DNA of 64,000 bases from Bacillota bacterium. Lineage in GTDB: Bacteria > Bacillota > Clostridia > Acetivibrionales > DTU013. The stretch is taken from NCBI GenBank assembly GCA_023426125.1, contig JAFABI010000086.1:1-64000 (forward strand), written 5' to 3'. Position numbers and translations under genes: made by a program. The notes beneath the pieces are model-generated. The model worked only from the letters and a program-made list of their open reading frames with translations, was not told where the DNA came from and did not search any database. Below, one piece after another: positions 1 to 8,730 of the stretch (positions within the stretch are counted from its first letter, which is position 1; each line of letters begins with the position of its first letter).

Positions 1-64
1 CTTCGCCTTTGAATCCATAGAACCTGTGTGCATATTGCAAGTCTAGTGTAGTGAAACTTCTCAT
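1..64 (-). CDS. QueD-like 6-carboxytetrahydropterin synthase, 5' fragment
   Basis: Only the first 21 codons are in the window, read leftward from ATG at 64-62, with a good Shine-Dalgarno (GAGGAG) about 8 bases upstream. The translated start, MRSFTTLDLQYAHRFYGFKG, resembles the N-terminus of 6-pyruvoyl/6-carboxytetrahydropterin synthases, where the AHR histidine is the first of three zinc ligands. Family members make the queuosine precursor 6-carboxy-tetrahydropterin in the cytoplasm. The upstream hairpin at 70-112 fits a queuosine-pathway role. The fragment is too short for certainty; any other protein with an AHR start is possible. Confidence 0.5.
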   Translation of the reverse strand, partial: MRSFTTLDLQYAHRFYGFKGE

Positions 65-69
65 GGTTA

Positions 70-112
70 TTCTCCTCGTAGTATATATTTACGGGTGTTT
101 TATGCTCCCGTA
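70..112 (-). promoter_or_regulatory. Candidate preQ1-I-like riboswitch before the QueD-like gene
   Basis: Read on the minus strand, a 6-bp stem (TACGGG / CCCGTA) encloses an 11-base loop beginning AGCAT. It is followed by an A-rich tail that runs into an ACTA element and then the GAGGAG ribosome site. A small GGG/CCC stem, a GCA-containing loop and an A-rich tail overlapping the ribosome site is the preQ1-I architecture. The loop departs from the commonest consensus, so this is a candidate only. Confidence 0.35.
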
Positions 113-375
113 TGCGCACATATTTGAGTTTGCCGTTTTGCCTGTACCCTTGATATAATTGCCGCTGAGTCGATCAGGCGAACGTTCTTATTTTCTTGAC
201 GGCCGGCGGAAAAAATCATGCAAAATCGGGGGAAAGATAGCTTAGCGCGAGTGAAAAAGTAATGACGACAATACTTAATACTGCTTTGGTATCCGCTATA
301 TCAGCCCCTCGAATTATTCTGTGTCCAGATTTTTGTCACTTTCAGGTTTGCCGTTACGATCCTCTCCCTAATTCA
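113..375. other. Intergenic stretch with no clear feature
   Basis: This stretch lies upstream of the QueD-like gene and downstream of the Fur-family gene. Apart from the hairpin at 70-112 I see no convincing promoter pair, terminator or gene. An open frame on the plus strand (262-726) runs antisense across the Fur-family gene and has no ribosome site or recognisable product. Confidence 0.5.
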
Positions 376-756
376 TCATGTATTACATTCAAGGCAGGTA
401 CCCTTGAAAATAATATCATGGCCGGTAAACTCAAACCCGTGAGTATCCTTAATGTTCTTTTCCAAATCCGCGATAAACTCCATTTCCACATCAAAGACTC
501 GGCCGCACTTTACGCATCTTGCGTGATAATGGTCGTGGCATCGATGGTCGAAACGGTCAGCTCCGCTTGGCATTTCCACTTTACGGATTTCGCCGATATC
601 GGACAGCAGGTTCAGATTCCGATATACCGTCCCTCTACTGATATTGGGGTGTTTTTTCACGATCGTATCGTAGACCTCGTCCGTGGTAGCATGACACCTC
701 AACTCTTTTACTGCTTCAAGAACTAAAGAACGCTGGATGGTGCTGCGTTTATTCAT
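376..756 (-). CDS. Fur/PerR-family metal-dependent transcriptional regulator
   Basis: This 126-residue protein has the length and layout of Fur-family repressors. An N-terminal winged helix (about residues 1-75, including SRGTVYRNLNLL) is followed by a metal-binding dimerisation domain. Visible ligands are the HRCHDHYH cluster near residue 71 and two structural-zinc CxxC pairs, CVKC and CLEC. Such proteins bind DNA when loaded with Fe or Mn, or lose DNA binding on peroxide oxidation (PerR). I cannot distinguish Fur, PerR or Zur by eye. The start is fixed by AAGGAT ten bases upstream. A palindrome at 776-788 overlapping its promoter suggests autoregulation. It is transcribed alone. Confidence 0.85.
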   Translation of the reverse strand: MNKRSTIQRSLVLEAVKELRCHATTDEVYDTIVKKHPNISRGTVYRNLNLLSDIGEIRKVEMPSGADRFDHRCHDHYHARCVKCGRVFDVEMEFIADLEKNIKDTHGFEFTGHDIIFKGTCLECNT

Positions 757-775
757 AGTATAATCAATCCTTATT

Positions 776-788
776 AGTATTGAATACT
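776..788. promoter_or_regulatory. Palindromic operator, likely Fur/PerR box
   Basis: AGTATTGAATACT is a perfect 6-1-6 inverted repeat inside an AT-rich TTATTA/TAATAA frame. It lies between the predicted -10 element and the start codon of the Fur-family gene. AT-rich inverted repeats at this location are typical autoregulatory Fur/PerR boxes. Confidence 0.5.
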
Positions 789-796
789 TTAATAAT

Positions 797-825
797 ACAA
801 TATCTTAATAAGTACATTTTGTCAA
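797..825 (-). promoter_or_regulatory. Promoter of the Fur-family gene
   Basis: The minus strand carries a perfect -35 box TTGACA (825-820), a 17-base spacer and a weak -10 box TATTGT (802-797). The adjacent palindrome at 776-788 would sit near the transcription start. Confidence 0.45.
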
Positions 826-884
826 TAGTAATACATGTTTTCAAGAATTTTTATTACTATAGCTTTAGTCTACCCCAAAAACAG

Positions 885-909
885 AAAGGATACCATGAAA
901 GTATCCTTT
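885..909 (-). terminator. Hairpin terminator downstream of the beta-lactamase-fold gene
   Basis: A perfect 9-bp stem AAAGGATAC / GTATCCTTT has a 7-base loop. On the minus strand it is followed by CTGTTTTTG, a short T run. It lies about 115 bases past the stop of the leftward hydrolase gene and separates it from the Fur-family gene. Confidence 0.5.
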
Positions 910-1023
910 ATTTGAAGTTGATTTTTATATTGATTGTGTCATATTCTGTGCTTGTATGATTGGATTTTATGATAATCCTATAGTGCAGAATCTCTTTTAT
1001 TTTATAATGGTGGCAAACATTCA

Positions 1024-2178
1024 TTAAACCAGCCCTGACCATATGATTGCAGCGACGTTATTCAACCCGTGGGCGTACCATTTGTCATGTGTGAAGGGTA
1101 CAAACCACGCGGCGACAAGCTTTTCAAAGGGGTCAACGACCAGGCAGCAGGCTCCCGCTCCTTCGTGAAAAAAAGAACCCTTTGTGTAAAACGAAGAGAG
1201 ATTATGTTTCAGATCCGGCCCCAATCCATACTGGCGCGGTATGCCTCCGGCGTTCCAGCAATAATCTTTGACCTCATTGGTAAGATAGAAGCCGGTCATT
1301 TTTTCCACCGCTTTTCTTCCCAGAATCCGTTTCCCATTATACGAACCATTGTTCAGCAACATTGTGCCAAACTTGCAAAGGTCAGAAGCCGTGGAAAACA
1401 TTCCGCCGCCCGTGGAAGGTATTTTGGCCCAGATACCGGGCTCCTCCTTGACTCCGGCTATAAAATCATTCATCCGCTTTTCCATCCGCTCATGACGGAT
1501 GTTGTGCCGTTTGGCCTGCTCTATTGTAGGATCAAACCCGGAATCCTGCATTTCACAAGGCTTTACGATATTTTCCACAATAAAGTCGTGAACAAAAACT
1601 CCGCTGACCCGGGAAACAATCTCACCGAGAATGACAAAGCCAAAGCTGCAATACGCCCATTCCTCTCCCGGCCTGGATCTTAGCCCGGAAGAGAGCGCCG
1701 CTTCAATCCAGTTGGTCCCTTGCATGTTTTCAATAAAATACCAGGGGCTTTTAAAATAGGGATTTGCAAAGGCATTGGGATCGGCCTGCATACCCGAGGT
1801 ATGTGAAAGAAGATGGGCTATGTTAATTGCATCAAAAGGAGGGGACTTGAATTCCTCAATAAAATCACCCACCGGCTGGTTCAGCCGAAGCATTCCATCC
1901 TCGGCCAATTTAAATATGGCTGTGGCGCAGAAAAGCTTTGTAATTGATGCAATCCGCTGTATCGTATCGGGCTGCAGCGGACGGTCGTCGTCCTCCCGAT
2001 AGCAAAACTTACCGGCTGCGTTGTTGGCAAATACTTTTCCATCTCTGGAAAGGCAATAATTTGCAGACTGGATCTCATCCGCGTCCATCATTTTCCGGAA
2101 GTGCCTGTCAAGAACATTCAACCTGTCTCCATTGTAGCCTGCATCAGCGGGTGAATAGGGTGTGTTGAAACGAACCAT
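1024..2178 (-). CDS. Serine hydrolase of the beta-lactamase / penicillin-binding-protein fold
   Basis: This 384-residue protein belongs to the class C beta-lactamase-related (PF00144) family. The nucleophile motif SITK is at residues 78-81. The second motif is YCS at 176-178, where many members have YxN. A late HEG matches the third HxG-type motif, and the family signature HLLSHTSGM is present near 122-130. There is no signal peptide, so a cytoplasmic esterase or D-amino-peptidase-like role is more likely than antibiotic resistance; the substrate is unknown. A strong ribosome site (AAAGGAGGA) supports the start. It lies 80 bases downstream of the GNAT gene on the same strand and is probably cotranscribed with it. 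Confidence 0.85.
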   Translation of the reverse strand: MVRFNTPYSPADAGYNGDRLNVLDRHFRKMMDADEIQSANYCLSRDGKVFANNAAGKFCYREDDDRPLQPDTIQRIASITKLFCATAIFKLAEDGMLRLNQPVGDFIEEFKSPPFDAINIAHLLSHTSGMQADPNAFANPYFKSPWYFIENMQGTNWIEAALSSGLRSRPGEEWAYCSFGFVILGEIVSRVSGVFVHDFIVENIVKPCEMQDSGFDPTIEQAKRHNIRHERMEKRMNDFIAGVKEEPGIWAKIPSTGGGMFSTASDLCKFGTMLLNNGSYNGKRILGRKAVEKMTGFYLTNEVKDYCWNAGGIPRQYGLGPDLKHNLSSFYTKGSFFHEGAGACCLVVDPFEKLVAAWFVPFTHDKWYAHGLNNVAAIIWSGLV

Positions 2179-2258
2179 GCAAAAATCCTCCTTTTTATTT
2201 ATGGTTAGAAATTAATCCTCCGGCATAAGCATAAACATTTTCCGTCACAGGATAAAAA

Positions 2259-2726
2259 TCAAATCAGCTGCAATTTCATGGGTGTGTATTTTGATTTGGG
2301 TTCGGTAAAGCCCAGTTGCTCATATAACGACTTTCCCTCCGGTGAAGCGGAAAGATCAATTGAAGATACGCCCGATAGCTTTGCTTCTTCAATAATTTGA
2401 CTTATCACCTGTGTGGCAAATCCCTTTCTACGATACTCCGGATAGGTAAATACATTCAACAAAGTTCCTGTTTTACCTGTGATAAAAGCCGGATTGGCGG
2501 GCTTCTCCGATATGGCAAGAAATGCTGTTGACACTACGGTATGATCCATTTCGGCCAGAATTGCAATAAAATTAGTATGAATATGCTTTGTATAGTATGA
2601 TATCAGCTGTGAACGGATTATTTCTTTTTCCTCGGTTGTCAGGCTGCCCCTGTCGACTAACAGGTAGTCAAACCTTAGCCGGATAAGCAGGTCAATATCC
2701 TCTAGCGTTGCTTTGCGGATATTCAT
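2259..2726 (-). CDS. GNAT-family N-acetyltransferase
   Basis: This 155-residue protein has the Gcn5-related acetyltransferase layout. An N-terminal strand-helix (MNIRKATLEDIDLLIRLR) is followed by the acetyl-CoA-binding segment YPEYRRKGFATQVISQI near residue 96, where R-R-K-G-F-A is the Q/RxxGxA-type pyrophosphate loop. The C-terminal SLYEQLGF is also typical. It transfers an acetyl group from acetyl-CoA to an unknown amine in the cytoplasm. A canonical promoter (2777-2805) and the ribosome site GGGGGTGG precede it. The beta-lactamase-fold gene follows in the same direction. Confidence 0.85.
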   Translation of the reverse strand: MNIRKATLEDIDLLIRLRFDYLLVDRGSLTTEEKEIIRSQLISYYTKHIHTNFIAILAEMDHTVVSTAFLAISEKPANPAFITGKTGTLLNVFTYPEYRRKGFATQVISQIIEEAKLSGVSSIDLSASPEGKSLYEQLGFTEPKSKYTPMKLQLI

Positions 2727-2776
2727 TGGCTTTCCACCCCCACGTAACTACTTTAGTGTATCTTGCCTGTAAATAT

Positions 2777-2805
2777 ATTATCAAGCATCGTTGATTAATT
2801 GTCAA
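2777..2805 (-). promoter_or_regulatory. Sigma-A-type promoter of the GNAT / hydrolase pair
   Basis: The minus strand has TTGACA (2805-2800), a 17-base spacer and GATAAT (2782-2777). This is a near-consensus vegetative promoter placed about 50 bases before the GNAT start codon. Confidence 0.65.
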
Positions 2806-2927
2806 TAATTGCAAATGAAACAACTTTTAATAAAAATCCGGACAATTGCATAAGAAACGAGATATCGCGAATAAGCGTGCTGGAGCAAATAAGGGGATTT
2901 TTCATGGAAGTTTATTGAAATCTACTG

Positions 2928-2956
2928 TAGACATTTATGGGTTTGCGGGTTATAAT
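2928..2956 (+). promoter_or_regulatory. Promoter of the GntR-family gene
   Basis: TAGACA (2928-2933), a 17-base spacer and a perfect TATAAT (2951-2956) form a good sigma-A-type promoter about 56 bases before the GntR start codon. Confidence 0.6.
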
Positions 2957-3012
2957 ATTTTTAAGATTATGTAATTACATATTGACATTATGTTTATATG
3001 AATTGAGGCCCT

Positions 3013-3765
3013 ATGCAGCTCTATAATAAGTCCATTAATAAGAATATACCCATTCCACTTTATTATCAGCTAAAAACCATATTGTTGGAATACATCAAGG
3101 AACAGCATCCTGATATGGAAACGCCGATACCGGCGGAGGTAGAAATTAGTGAGAATTTCGGTATCAGCAGGCCTACAGTTCGCCAGGCAATAAACGAACT
3201 GGTAGTTGAAGGCTATTTGTGTCGTATCAAAGCCAAGGGTACATTTATTTCAAAACCAAAAATCAATCAGGATTTTCTTTTAGTTTTAGACAGCTTTAAC
3301 AAAGAAATGCTGAAAAAGGGCTTAAATCCATCTACGAAGGTTATCGACATGAAAACTGTCGAGTCGGATGAAAAGGTGAGCAAGGCTCTAAAGCTGCAAA
3401 TTGGAAGCAGGGTCATAGAATTGAGCAGGCTCAGGTTTGCTAATGAAGAACCCATAGTTTTTGTCACTACCTATTTGCCCTATGCACTATGTCAATCGAT
3501 TTTGGAAAAGAATCTGGAAGCTGATTCTTTGTATGAGCTGCTTGAAAAGGAATGCAGGCTTGTGATCTCAAGAGCGGAAAGAAGCTTGGAATCCATACTT
3601 GCGGGTGAATTTGAGGCAGTTTTGCTTCAAATAGAAAAAGGAGCGCCCATACAGTACTTTGAAAGTGTTGCATATCTATCGAATGGAACTCCTGTTGAAT
3701 ACTCTCTTGCAAAATATAGGGGCGATAGAAATAAGTTTACCTTTGAGTTGAAGCGCAATAAGTAG
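3013..3765 (+). CDS. GntR-family (HutC/UTRA subfamily) transcriptional regulator
   Basis: This 250-residue protein has an N-terminal GntR winged helix: IPLYYQLKTILLEYI, then PAEVEISENFGISRPTVRQAINEL near residues 38-60. It is followed by a UTRA ligand-binding domain (about 90-245) of the chorismate-lyase fold. UTRA regulators usually repress sugar-uptake genes until a sugar or sugar phosphate binds. It precedes the sensor kinase of sugar locus A by about 107 bases and probably controls that locus. The ribosome site is weak (GAGG, close to the ATG). Confidence 0.9.
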   Translation: MQLYNKSINKNIPIPLYYQLKTILLEYIKEQHPDMETPIPAEVEISENFGISRPTVRQAINELVVEGYLCRIKAKGTFISKPKINQDFLLVLDSFNKEMLKKGLNPSTKVIDMKTVESDEKVSKALKLQIGSRVIELSRLRFANEEPIVFVTTYLPYALCQSILEKNLEADSLYELLEKECRLVISRAERSLESILAGEFEAVLLQIEKGAPIQYFESVAYLSNGTPVEYSLAKYRGDRNKFTFELKRNK

Positions 3766-3872
3766 TTTTTCTTGAAAATATTGGTGGAAACCCATCAGGT
3801 ATTACCTCAGCCTGGAAGCATGTTGCATGGCTATGTAAAGTAAGTGGAAAAACGATAATTTCAGAGGTTGAT

Positions 3873-5633
3873 ATGAAATCTATAAAAACAAAGCTTATGC
3901 TTTCCTTTATGCTTATTATATGTTTTGTTATTGCTTTATACACGATATTCTATTATTTCCAATCCTTGAACAATATCAAGCTTAAAGCAGGTACAGGATC
4001 CTATAATAGTCTTGTGCAACTGGAAAAGAATGTGTCAAACAGCTTTAGAGAAATAGATAGCATTACCAAGCCGATTTTTGTAAACCCAAATGTCCAAAAA
4101 CTGTTGATTTCAAAAGCTGATATTGAGACGGTAGTTTCCATGCGTACAAACCTGGCACAGACGATCGACACGAATTATTATCTGGATGATATGACAATTT
4201 TGAATAGGGATATGGAATACATTTTAGGAGTAAAATCAATTGTAAGTACCGAATTGCTATATAAGCTGGTGAAAGAACAGTTTATTGAGAATAACGAGGA
4301 TAGCAATCTCTGGCTCGGCCCCTTTAATGTATACACAACAACAAATGAACCTCGGAAATACTATATCCAGTGCAAAACCATCCGAAGAATCAGCAATTTC
4401 AATGAGATTATCGGTTTCCTGTGTATAAGCATTGATGAAAGTAAAATAAAGGACTCGTATATGAATATTATTGATAATTCCAAATCAAGTCTTGGAATTA
4501 TCAACTCAAAAGGAATTGTTTTTTCCAATTCTGATGACAAGCTTATTGGAAAAACCTCTGAATTTTTAATACAGACCTACGGGGAGGAAATGCTTAACAG
4601 CAATTATAATTACAGAATTTATGGAAATAAGCTGGTTTCTGTATTCACATCCAAGCAAAACGGATACATCTTTTACAGAGTGGATGAACTTGATGAATTC
4701 AATATGGAAATAAGAACGCTGGTTGTAAATATAGTCATTGTAATACTGATAAGCTTTGTCGCGGCGTTTTTTGTCGCAATGGTATTTGTATCCAGGATAC
4801 TTGAGCCTCTAAAAAAGCTCAAGCAAAATATGATGATGGTGCAAAAGGGGAATTTCGAAAATAAGGTAGATATAGCAAACGAAGATGAAATAGGCAATCT
4901 TGCTCAAGCATACAATAATATGATCCAAAAAATCAAATTGCTGCTTGAAGATGTCAGAGTGTTGGAGCGGAAAAAAAGAGAATCGGAGTTATATGTTCTT
5001 CACACTCAGATAAATCCCCACTTTATTTACAATACGCTTTCTACGATCAAATGGCTGGCAGTCAGGTTTGGCGAAATAGAGCTAAGCGACCTGGTGTCGA
5101 ATTTCGGAATGGTACTTAGATCAAGCATATCCATCGGAAAAAGATTTGTCACCCTGAAGGAAGAAATACAATGCTTGAAGAGCTATGGCGATATACAAAG
5201 AGTACGGTTTGATAAAAAATTTGAAATCCTATTTGATGTTGATGAAAGTATCCTGGATTGTGTTGTACTAAAATTCATGCTTCAGATTCTTTTGGAAAAT
5301 TCCATCGTTCACGGCATTGAGCCAAAAAAGGAGTCGGGGCTCATACGGGTTGTTTGCAAACCTGAAGCTGGAAAACTTTATTTCTGCATCGAGGACAATG
5401 GAACAGGGATTACCCCTGAAAAGCTTCAGGAATTAAAGGATAAGCTGAAGTCCCTACATTTTGAAGGCTTTATGAAAAGCATTGGACTGCTGAATCTCAA
5501 AGAGAGACTCAGAATTTATTATGGCGAAGAATATGAAATTCATATTGAAAGCGAAGTAAATGCGGGCACAAAGGTTTTTTTTCATACACCGATCCAGTGG
5601 GAGGTTCCGTCAGATGAAAATGATAATTGTTGA
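3873..5633 (+). CDS. YesM-type sensor histidine kinase
   Basis: This 586-residue membrane kinase has a transmembrane helix near residues 7-28 and an extracytoplasmic sensor domain to about 285. A second membrane helix lies near 290-310, followed by HAMP, a His_kinase (PF06580) segment with QINPHFIYNTL (phospho-accepting His383) and a C-terminal HATPase (ENSIVHG and EDNGTGI motifs). In Firmicutes such kinases sense extracellular sugars and phosphorylate a YesN-type regulator that activates an adjacent ABC importer. It overlaps the downstream regulator start by 20 bases, so the two are translationally coupled. Confidence 0.93.
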   Translation: MKSIKTKLMLSFMLIICFVIALYTIFYYFQSLNNIKLKAGTGSYNSLVQLEKNVSNSFREIDSITKPIFVNPNVQKLLISKADIETVVSMRTNLAQTIDTNYYLDDMTILNRDMEYILGVKSIVSTELLYKLVKEQFIENNEDSNLWLGPFNVYTTTNEPRKYYIQCKTIRRISNFNEIIGFLCISIDESKIKDSYMNIIDNSKSSLGIINSKGIVFSNSDDKLIGKTSEFLIQTYGEEMLNSNYNYRIYGNKLVSVFTSKQNGYIFYRVDELDEFNMEIRTLVVNIVIVILISFVAAFFVAMVFVSRILEPLKKLKQNMMMVQKGNFENKVDIANEDEIGNLAQAYNNMIQKIKLLLEDVRVLERKKRESELYVLHTQINPHFIYNTLSTIKWLAVRFGEIELSDLVSNFGMVLRSSISIGKRFVTLKEEIQCLKSYGDIQRVRFDKKFEILFDVDESILDCVVLKFMLQILLENSIVHGIEPKKESGLIRVVCKPEAGKLYFCIEDNGTGITPEKLQELKDKLKSLHFEGFMKSIGLLNLKERLRIYYGEEYEIHIESEVNAGTKVFFHTPIQWEVPSDENDNC

Positions 5634-7191
5634 AGATGAAAAAATAATACGGGAACAAATTGCCACATACATACGATGGAAGGAATATGGCATAGAAGTT
5701 GTTGGAACAGCAGAGAACGGGGGGATAGCCCTTGAAATGGCTAGACGGCATAATCCGGAATTGATTCTGACAGACATTAGAATGCCTGAGATGGATGGAT
5801 TGGAGCTGCTGGCAGAAATTCAAAAGGAAATGCCCAATACCAAAGTGGTGCTGCTTACAGCCTATGATGACTTCAGATACGTGCAAACGGCACTCAAAAA
5901 CGGAGCTTTTGATTATATTCTAAAGATTGCTCCGACACAAGAGCTGATAAGTACAGTTTTGAAAGCACGGGACAAAGTCCTGGAAGAGCAGCAGAAAACA
6001 TATGAGTCTGAATTGATTAAGGAAAATCTGAAGGAAAATGTTCAGATAGCCAACGAAAGGCTGCTAAATCGGCTGGTAAGCCATAAACAAAAGAATATTG
6101 ACTACGTTGTCGGTTGCCTCAATAAAAACGGAATTATTTTTAAAAACGGGAAATATTTTGTTGTCATCATCGATTTCAATCAAACGGATATTTACCTTGA
6201 AATTGAAAGGTACAACAAAATTAAGGGCAAGATGCTGGAAATAGAAAATGAAGCGTCCTGCAACGGCATATGGTATTTTGATGAGAAAGACCGTTTGATA
6301 GGGATTATTCAGCCTGAAAAAGGCTTATCCTATGGCGGGTTTTCAACTACCCTTAAAAAAGTACTGATTGACACTGGAATAGCCAATTACTATGTGGGAC
6401 TGGGTTCAAACAAGGAAAGTATCAAAGATATATTTTCATCGTACTACGAAGCTGAAAAAGCGCTTGAATTCAAAATTGTAAAGCCAATAAATACCTTTAT
6501 CCTTTATGAGGAAATCATAAACTTGCATAAGAAAGGTGAACAGAGCGAGTTTATCAAGGAATGCAAAAACGATCTTTTCAATCAGTTGAAAACACTTTCC
6601 ATTGATAAAATAAACCGTTCAGTAGATAGAGTTTTTAGTAAGCTGTTGGGAATAGACGCTATCAACCCAAGCGAGATATACCAAATCTGCTACGAATTGA
6701 TACAGCAAGCCAATCATGATATTGAAACGCTGGATCGTGAATTTAAAGGCAGCTTGACAGAGTATGATTTTTATTACGATATCAGGCAATTTGACGATAT
6801 GGAAAAGCTGAAGGATTGGCTGAAGGAGCTTATTTCATCCATCGTAGGGAGGGTGAACTACGAAAAGAAAGAACCAATATCACAAACGATAAGCAGGATA
6901 TTGAAGTACATTGATGAGAATATAGGGTTTGATTTGAGCCTGAATTCCATCGCCGAAAAGTTCGATATAAATCAAAGCTGTCTTAGCATATTATTCAAGA
7001 ACAAAACAGGCATTTATTTCAAGGATTATATCTTGAGAAAAAAAGTCGAAAAGGCTCAAGTCCTGTTAAGGGATCCAAAGCTTCGCATCAAGGATGTGTC
7101 AAACATGGTAGGTTACCAGGACGATAAGTATTTTACCAATATATTTAAAAAGTTTACAGGGGTTACTCCATCACAGTATAAAAACAACTAA
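5614..7191 (+). CDS. YesN-type response regulator (receiver + AraC DNA-binding)
   Basis: This 525-residue protein has an N-terminal receiver domain (VEDEK start, phospho-acceptor Asp54 in LTDIRMPEMDG). A central linker of unassigned fold follows, and two C-terminal AraC-type helix-turn-helix motifs (about 430-525, ending FKKFTGVTPSQYKNN). I chose ATG 5614 over an upstream in-frame start at 5560 because GGGAGG lies 9 bases before it and the receiver begins directly. It partners the kinase it overlaps and probably activates the binding-protein promoter at 7220. Confidence 0.92.
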   Translation: MKMIIVEDEKIIREQIATYIRWKEYGIEVVGTAENGGIALEMARRHNPELILTDIRMPEMDGLELLAEIQKEMPNTKVVLLTAYDDFRYVQTALKNGAFDYILKIAPTQELISTVLKARDKVLEEQQKTYESELIKENLKENVQIANERLLNRLVSHKQKNIDYVVGCLNKNGIIFKNGKYFVVIIDFNQTDIYLEIERYNKIKGKMLEIENEASCNGIWYFDEKDRLIGIIQPEKGLSYGGFSTTLKKVLIDTGIANYYVGLGSNKESIKDIFSSYYEAEKALEFKIVKPINTFILYEEIINLHKKGEQSEFIKECKNDLFNQLKTLSIDKINRSVDRVFSKLLGIDAINPSEIYQICYELIQQANHDIETLDREFKGSLTEYDFYYDIRQFDDMEKLKDWLKELISSIVGRVNYEKKEPISQTISRILKYIDENIGFDLSLNSIAEKFDINQSCLSILFKNKTGIYFKDYILRKKVEKAQVLLRDPKLRIKDVSNMVGYQDDKYFTNIFKKFTGVTPSQYKNN

Positions 7192-7219
7192 ACGGGTATG
7201 TCGGAGAAAAAGGCACATA

Positions 7220-7248
7220 TTGTGGTGTTTAAGAATTTTTTATATAAT
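7220..7248 (+). promoter_or_regulatory. Promoter of the first binding-protein gene
   Basis: TTGTGG (7220-7225), a 17-base spacer and TATAAT (7243-7248) lie about 80 bases before the start codon at 7327. The poor -35 box would fit a promoter that needs the adjacent AraC-type activator. Confidence 0.45.
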
Positions 7249-7326
7249 TGTATTATAACAATATTCACGCATAGATAGAATAATTTTGAGCAGAGTACAT
7301 TGTTATTGTTTGAAGGAGTAATTCTT

Positions 7327-8715
7327 ATGAAGAATGTAAAGGGTTGGATGCCTGTCTGCTTTGCATGCTTTTTCCTATTCATTTCTTTGGCTGGTTGTGC
7401 AGACCCTATCGGGAAAAATTCAGAGAGAGTTGATGGAAAAACTGAAGTAAATAAGAATGTCCCGGGGGATGAACCTAAAAAAGTTACAATGGTAACCCAG
7501 GCAAATGACCAGATGGCAGAAACGGAAAAGCAGCTAAGGCAGGCGTATGATGCTGAGTTTGAAATAGCTGCACTTCCTGCAAATGAGCTTCTTCCGAAGA
7601 TACAGGTGGATGCAATGTCGGGAACCAATACCTATGACATCTATTCAACAGGACAGGGCGCTATCCAGTTCGGATTGTCGGGCATTGCGGACGAGCTTCC
7701 GAAGCTTGACGACTGGGATGACATTTTTCCGGGCTTAAGGGCAAATTACCAGTTCGGAGATAAGATATACGGCTGGCCTGTGCAGGCGGATACCTGCCTC
7801 CTGTTCTATAGAACCGATCTCCTGGAGAAGGCAGGATACAAGGAACCTCCAAAGACCTGGGATGAGTACAGGGAAATGGCAATAAAAATGACAACGGATG
7901 TCAATGGAAAGCACCCTGGAGAATCCGGGTTCAATGCCGACAAGATAGAGATTTATGGAAGCAACTATAAAGGCGGAAACTTCGACTCCAATACCTGGGA
8001 ATTTTACAATTACATGCTTGCAAACGGCGGCAAGACCCATGAGATAGATTTTGCCAACGGGACCTATAAGGTAACCATAAATGAAAAGCCGGCAGTCGAT
8101 ACATTGACATGGATCGTTGACAACTACAGAAAGTATAACATCTATCCAAAGGGAGCGATCAATAATGACTGGGCCGAATTTCATACAATGTTCGTGGAGG
8201 GAAAAGTTGCATTGGCGGTGAACTTCGCCTATATGTTCGATATGGCCGATGCGGACACCTCAAAAGTCAAGGGCAGGTTCTCGGCAGGACTGCTGCCGAA
8301 GGGTACGGTGAAAAACGGTGCGGAGGTGGGCGGATGGGTTATAAGCCTTGCAAAGGGTTCCGGCAAGAAGGAAGAGGCACTCCGGTTCATGAGATTTGTG
8401 GCCTCCTCCGAGGGTTCAATCCTATACTCGGATACGCAGGGAGCAATGGTTCCGAGACAATCTGATTTCCAAAAGAAAATCGATGCTGCGGAAGGTCCGA
8501 TGAAACTGAAGCTGGAACAGTGTCTCGCAAATCTTAAGAATGCCGAATCAGTTGACCTGACTAAGTTTGGGGCATCCTATGACGCCTCTGTAAAAATAAT
8601 GAATGCAACGATCAATATGGCTCTAAGTGGGAAGGTTTCACCGCAAGAAGCCCTGGATTCTGCCAGGAAGCAGCTTGAAGAACTATTGAGGAATAATTCT
8701 TTTATGCAAAGATAA
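7327..8715 (+). CDS. ABC importer sugar-binding lipoprotein (copy 1)
   Basis: This 462-residue family-1 solute-binding protein has an N-terminal lipoprotein signal ending in the lipobox LAGC (cysteine near residue 23). It would be tethered to the outer face of the membrane and deliver an oligosaccharide to the permeases at 10540-12308. I chose ATG 7327, not an in-frame TTG at 7300, because GAAGGAG lies 8 bases upstream and the signal peptide starts there. From codon 52 on it is about 95% identical to the next gene, counted by eye. Only the signal peptide, the linker and the last 18 or so residues differ. Confidence 0.92.
   Translation: MKNVKGWMPVCFACFFLFISLAGCADPIGKNSERVDGKTEVNKNVPGDEPKKVTMVTQANDQMAETEKQLRQAYDAEFEIAALPANELLPKIQVDAMSGTNTYDIYSTGQGAIQFGLSGIADELPKLDDWDDIFPGLRANYQFGDKIYGWPVQADTCLLFYRTDLLEKAGYKEPPKTWDEYREMAIKMTTDVNGKHPGESGFNADKIEIYGSNYKGGNFDSNTWEFYNYMLANGGKTHEIDFANGTYKVTINEKPAVDTLTWIVDNYRKYNIYPKGAINNDWAEFHTMFVEGKVALAVNFAYMFDMADADTSKVKGRFSAGLLPKGTVKNGAEVGGWVISLAKGSGKKEEALRFMRFVASSEGSILYSDTQGAMVPRQSDFQKKIDAAEGPMKLKLEQCLANLKNAESVDLTKFGASYDASVKIMNATINMALSGKVSPQEALDSARKQLEELLRNNSFMQR
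7479..8663 (+). repeat. Direct repeat, copy 1 (duplicated binding-protein core)
   Basis: This segment repeats at 9158-10342 with a constant offset of 1679 bases and no visible insertion or deletion. Similarity stops abruptly at both ends inside the coding sequence, so the two genes keep different 5' and 3' ends. Confidence 0.85.
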
Positions 8716-8730
8716 CGGATTTGTTAATAG

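Noticed and set aside
3467..3712. Minus-strand frames inside GntR and other long genes
   Set aside because: They are antisense shadows of well-supported genes with no ribosome sites or family signatures.
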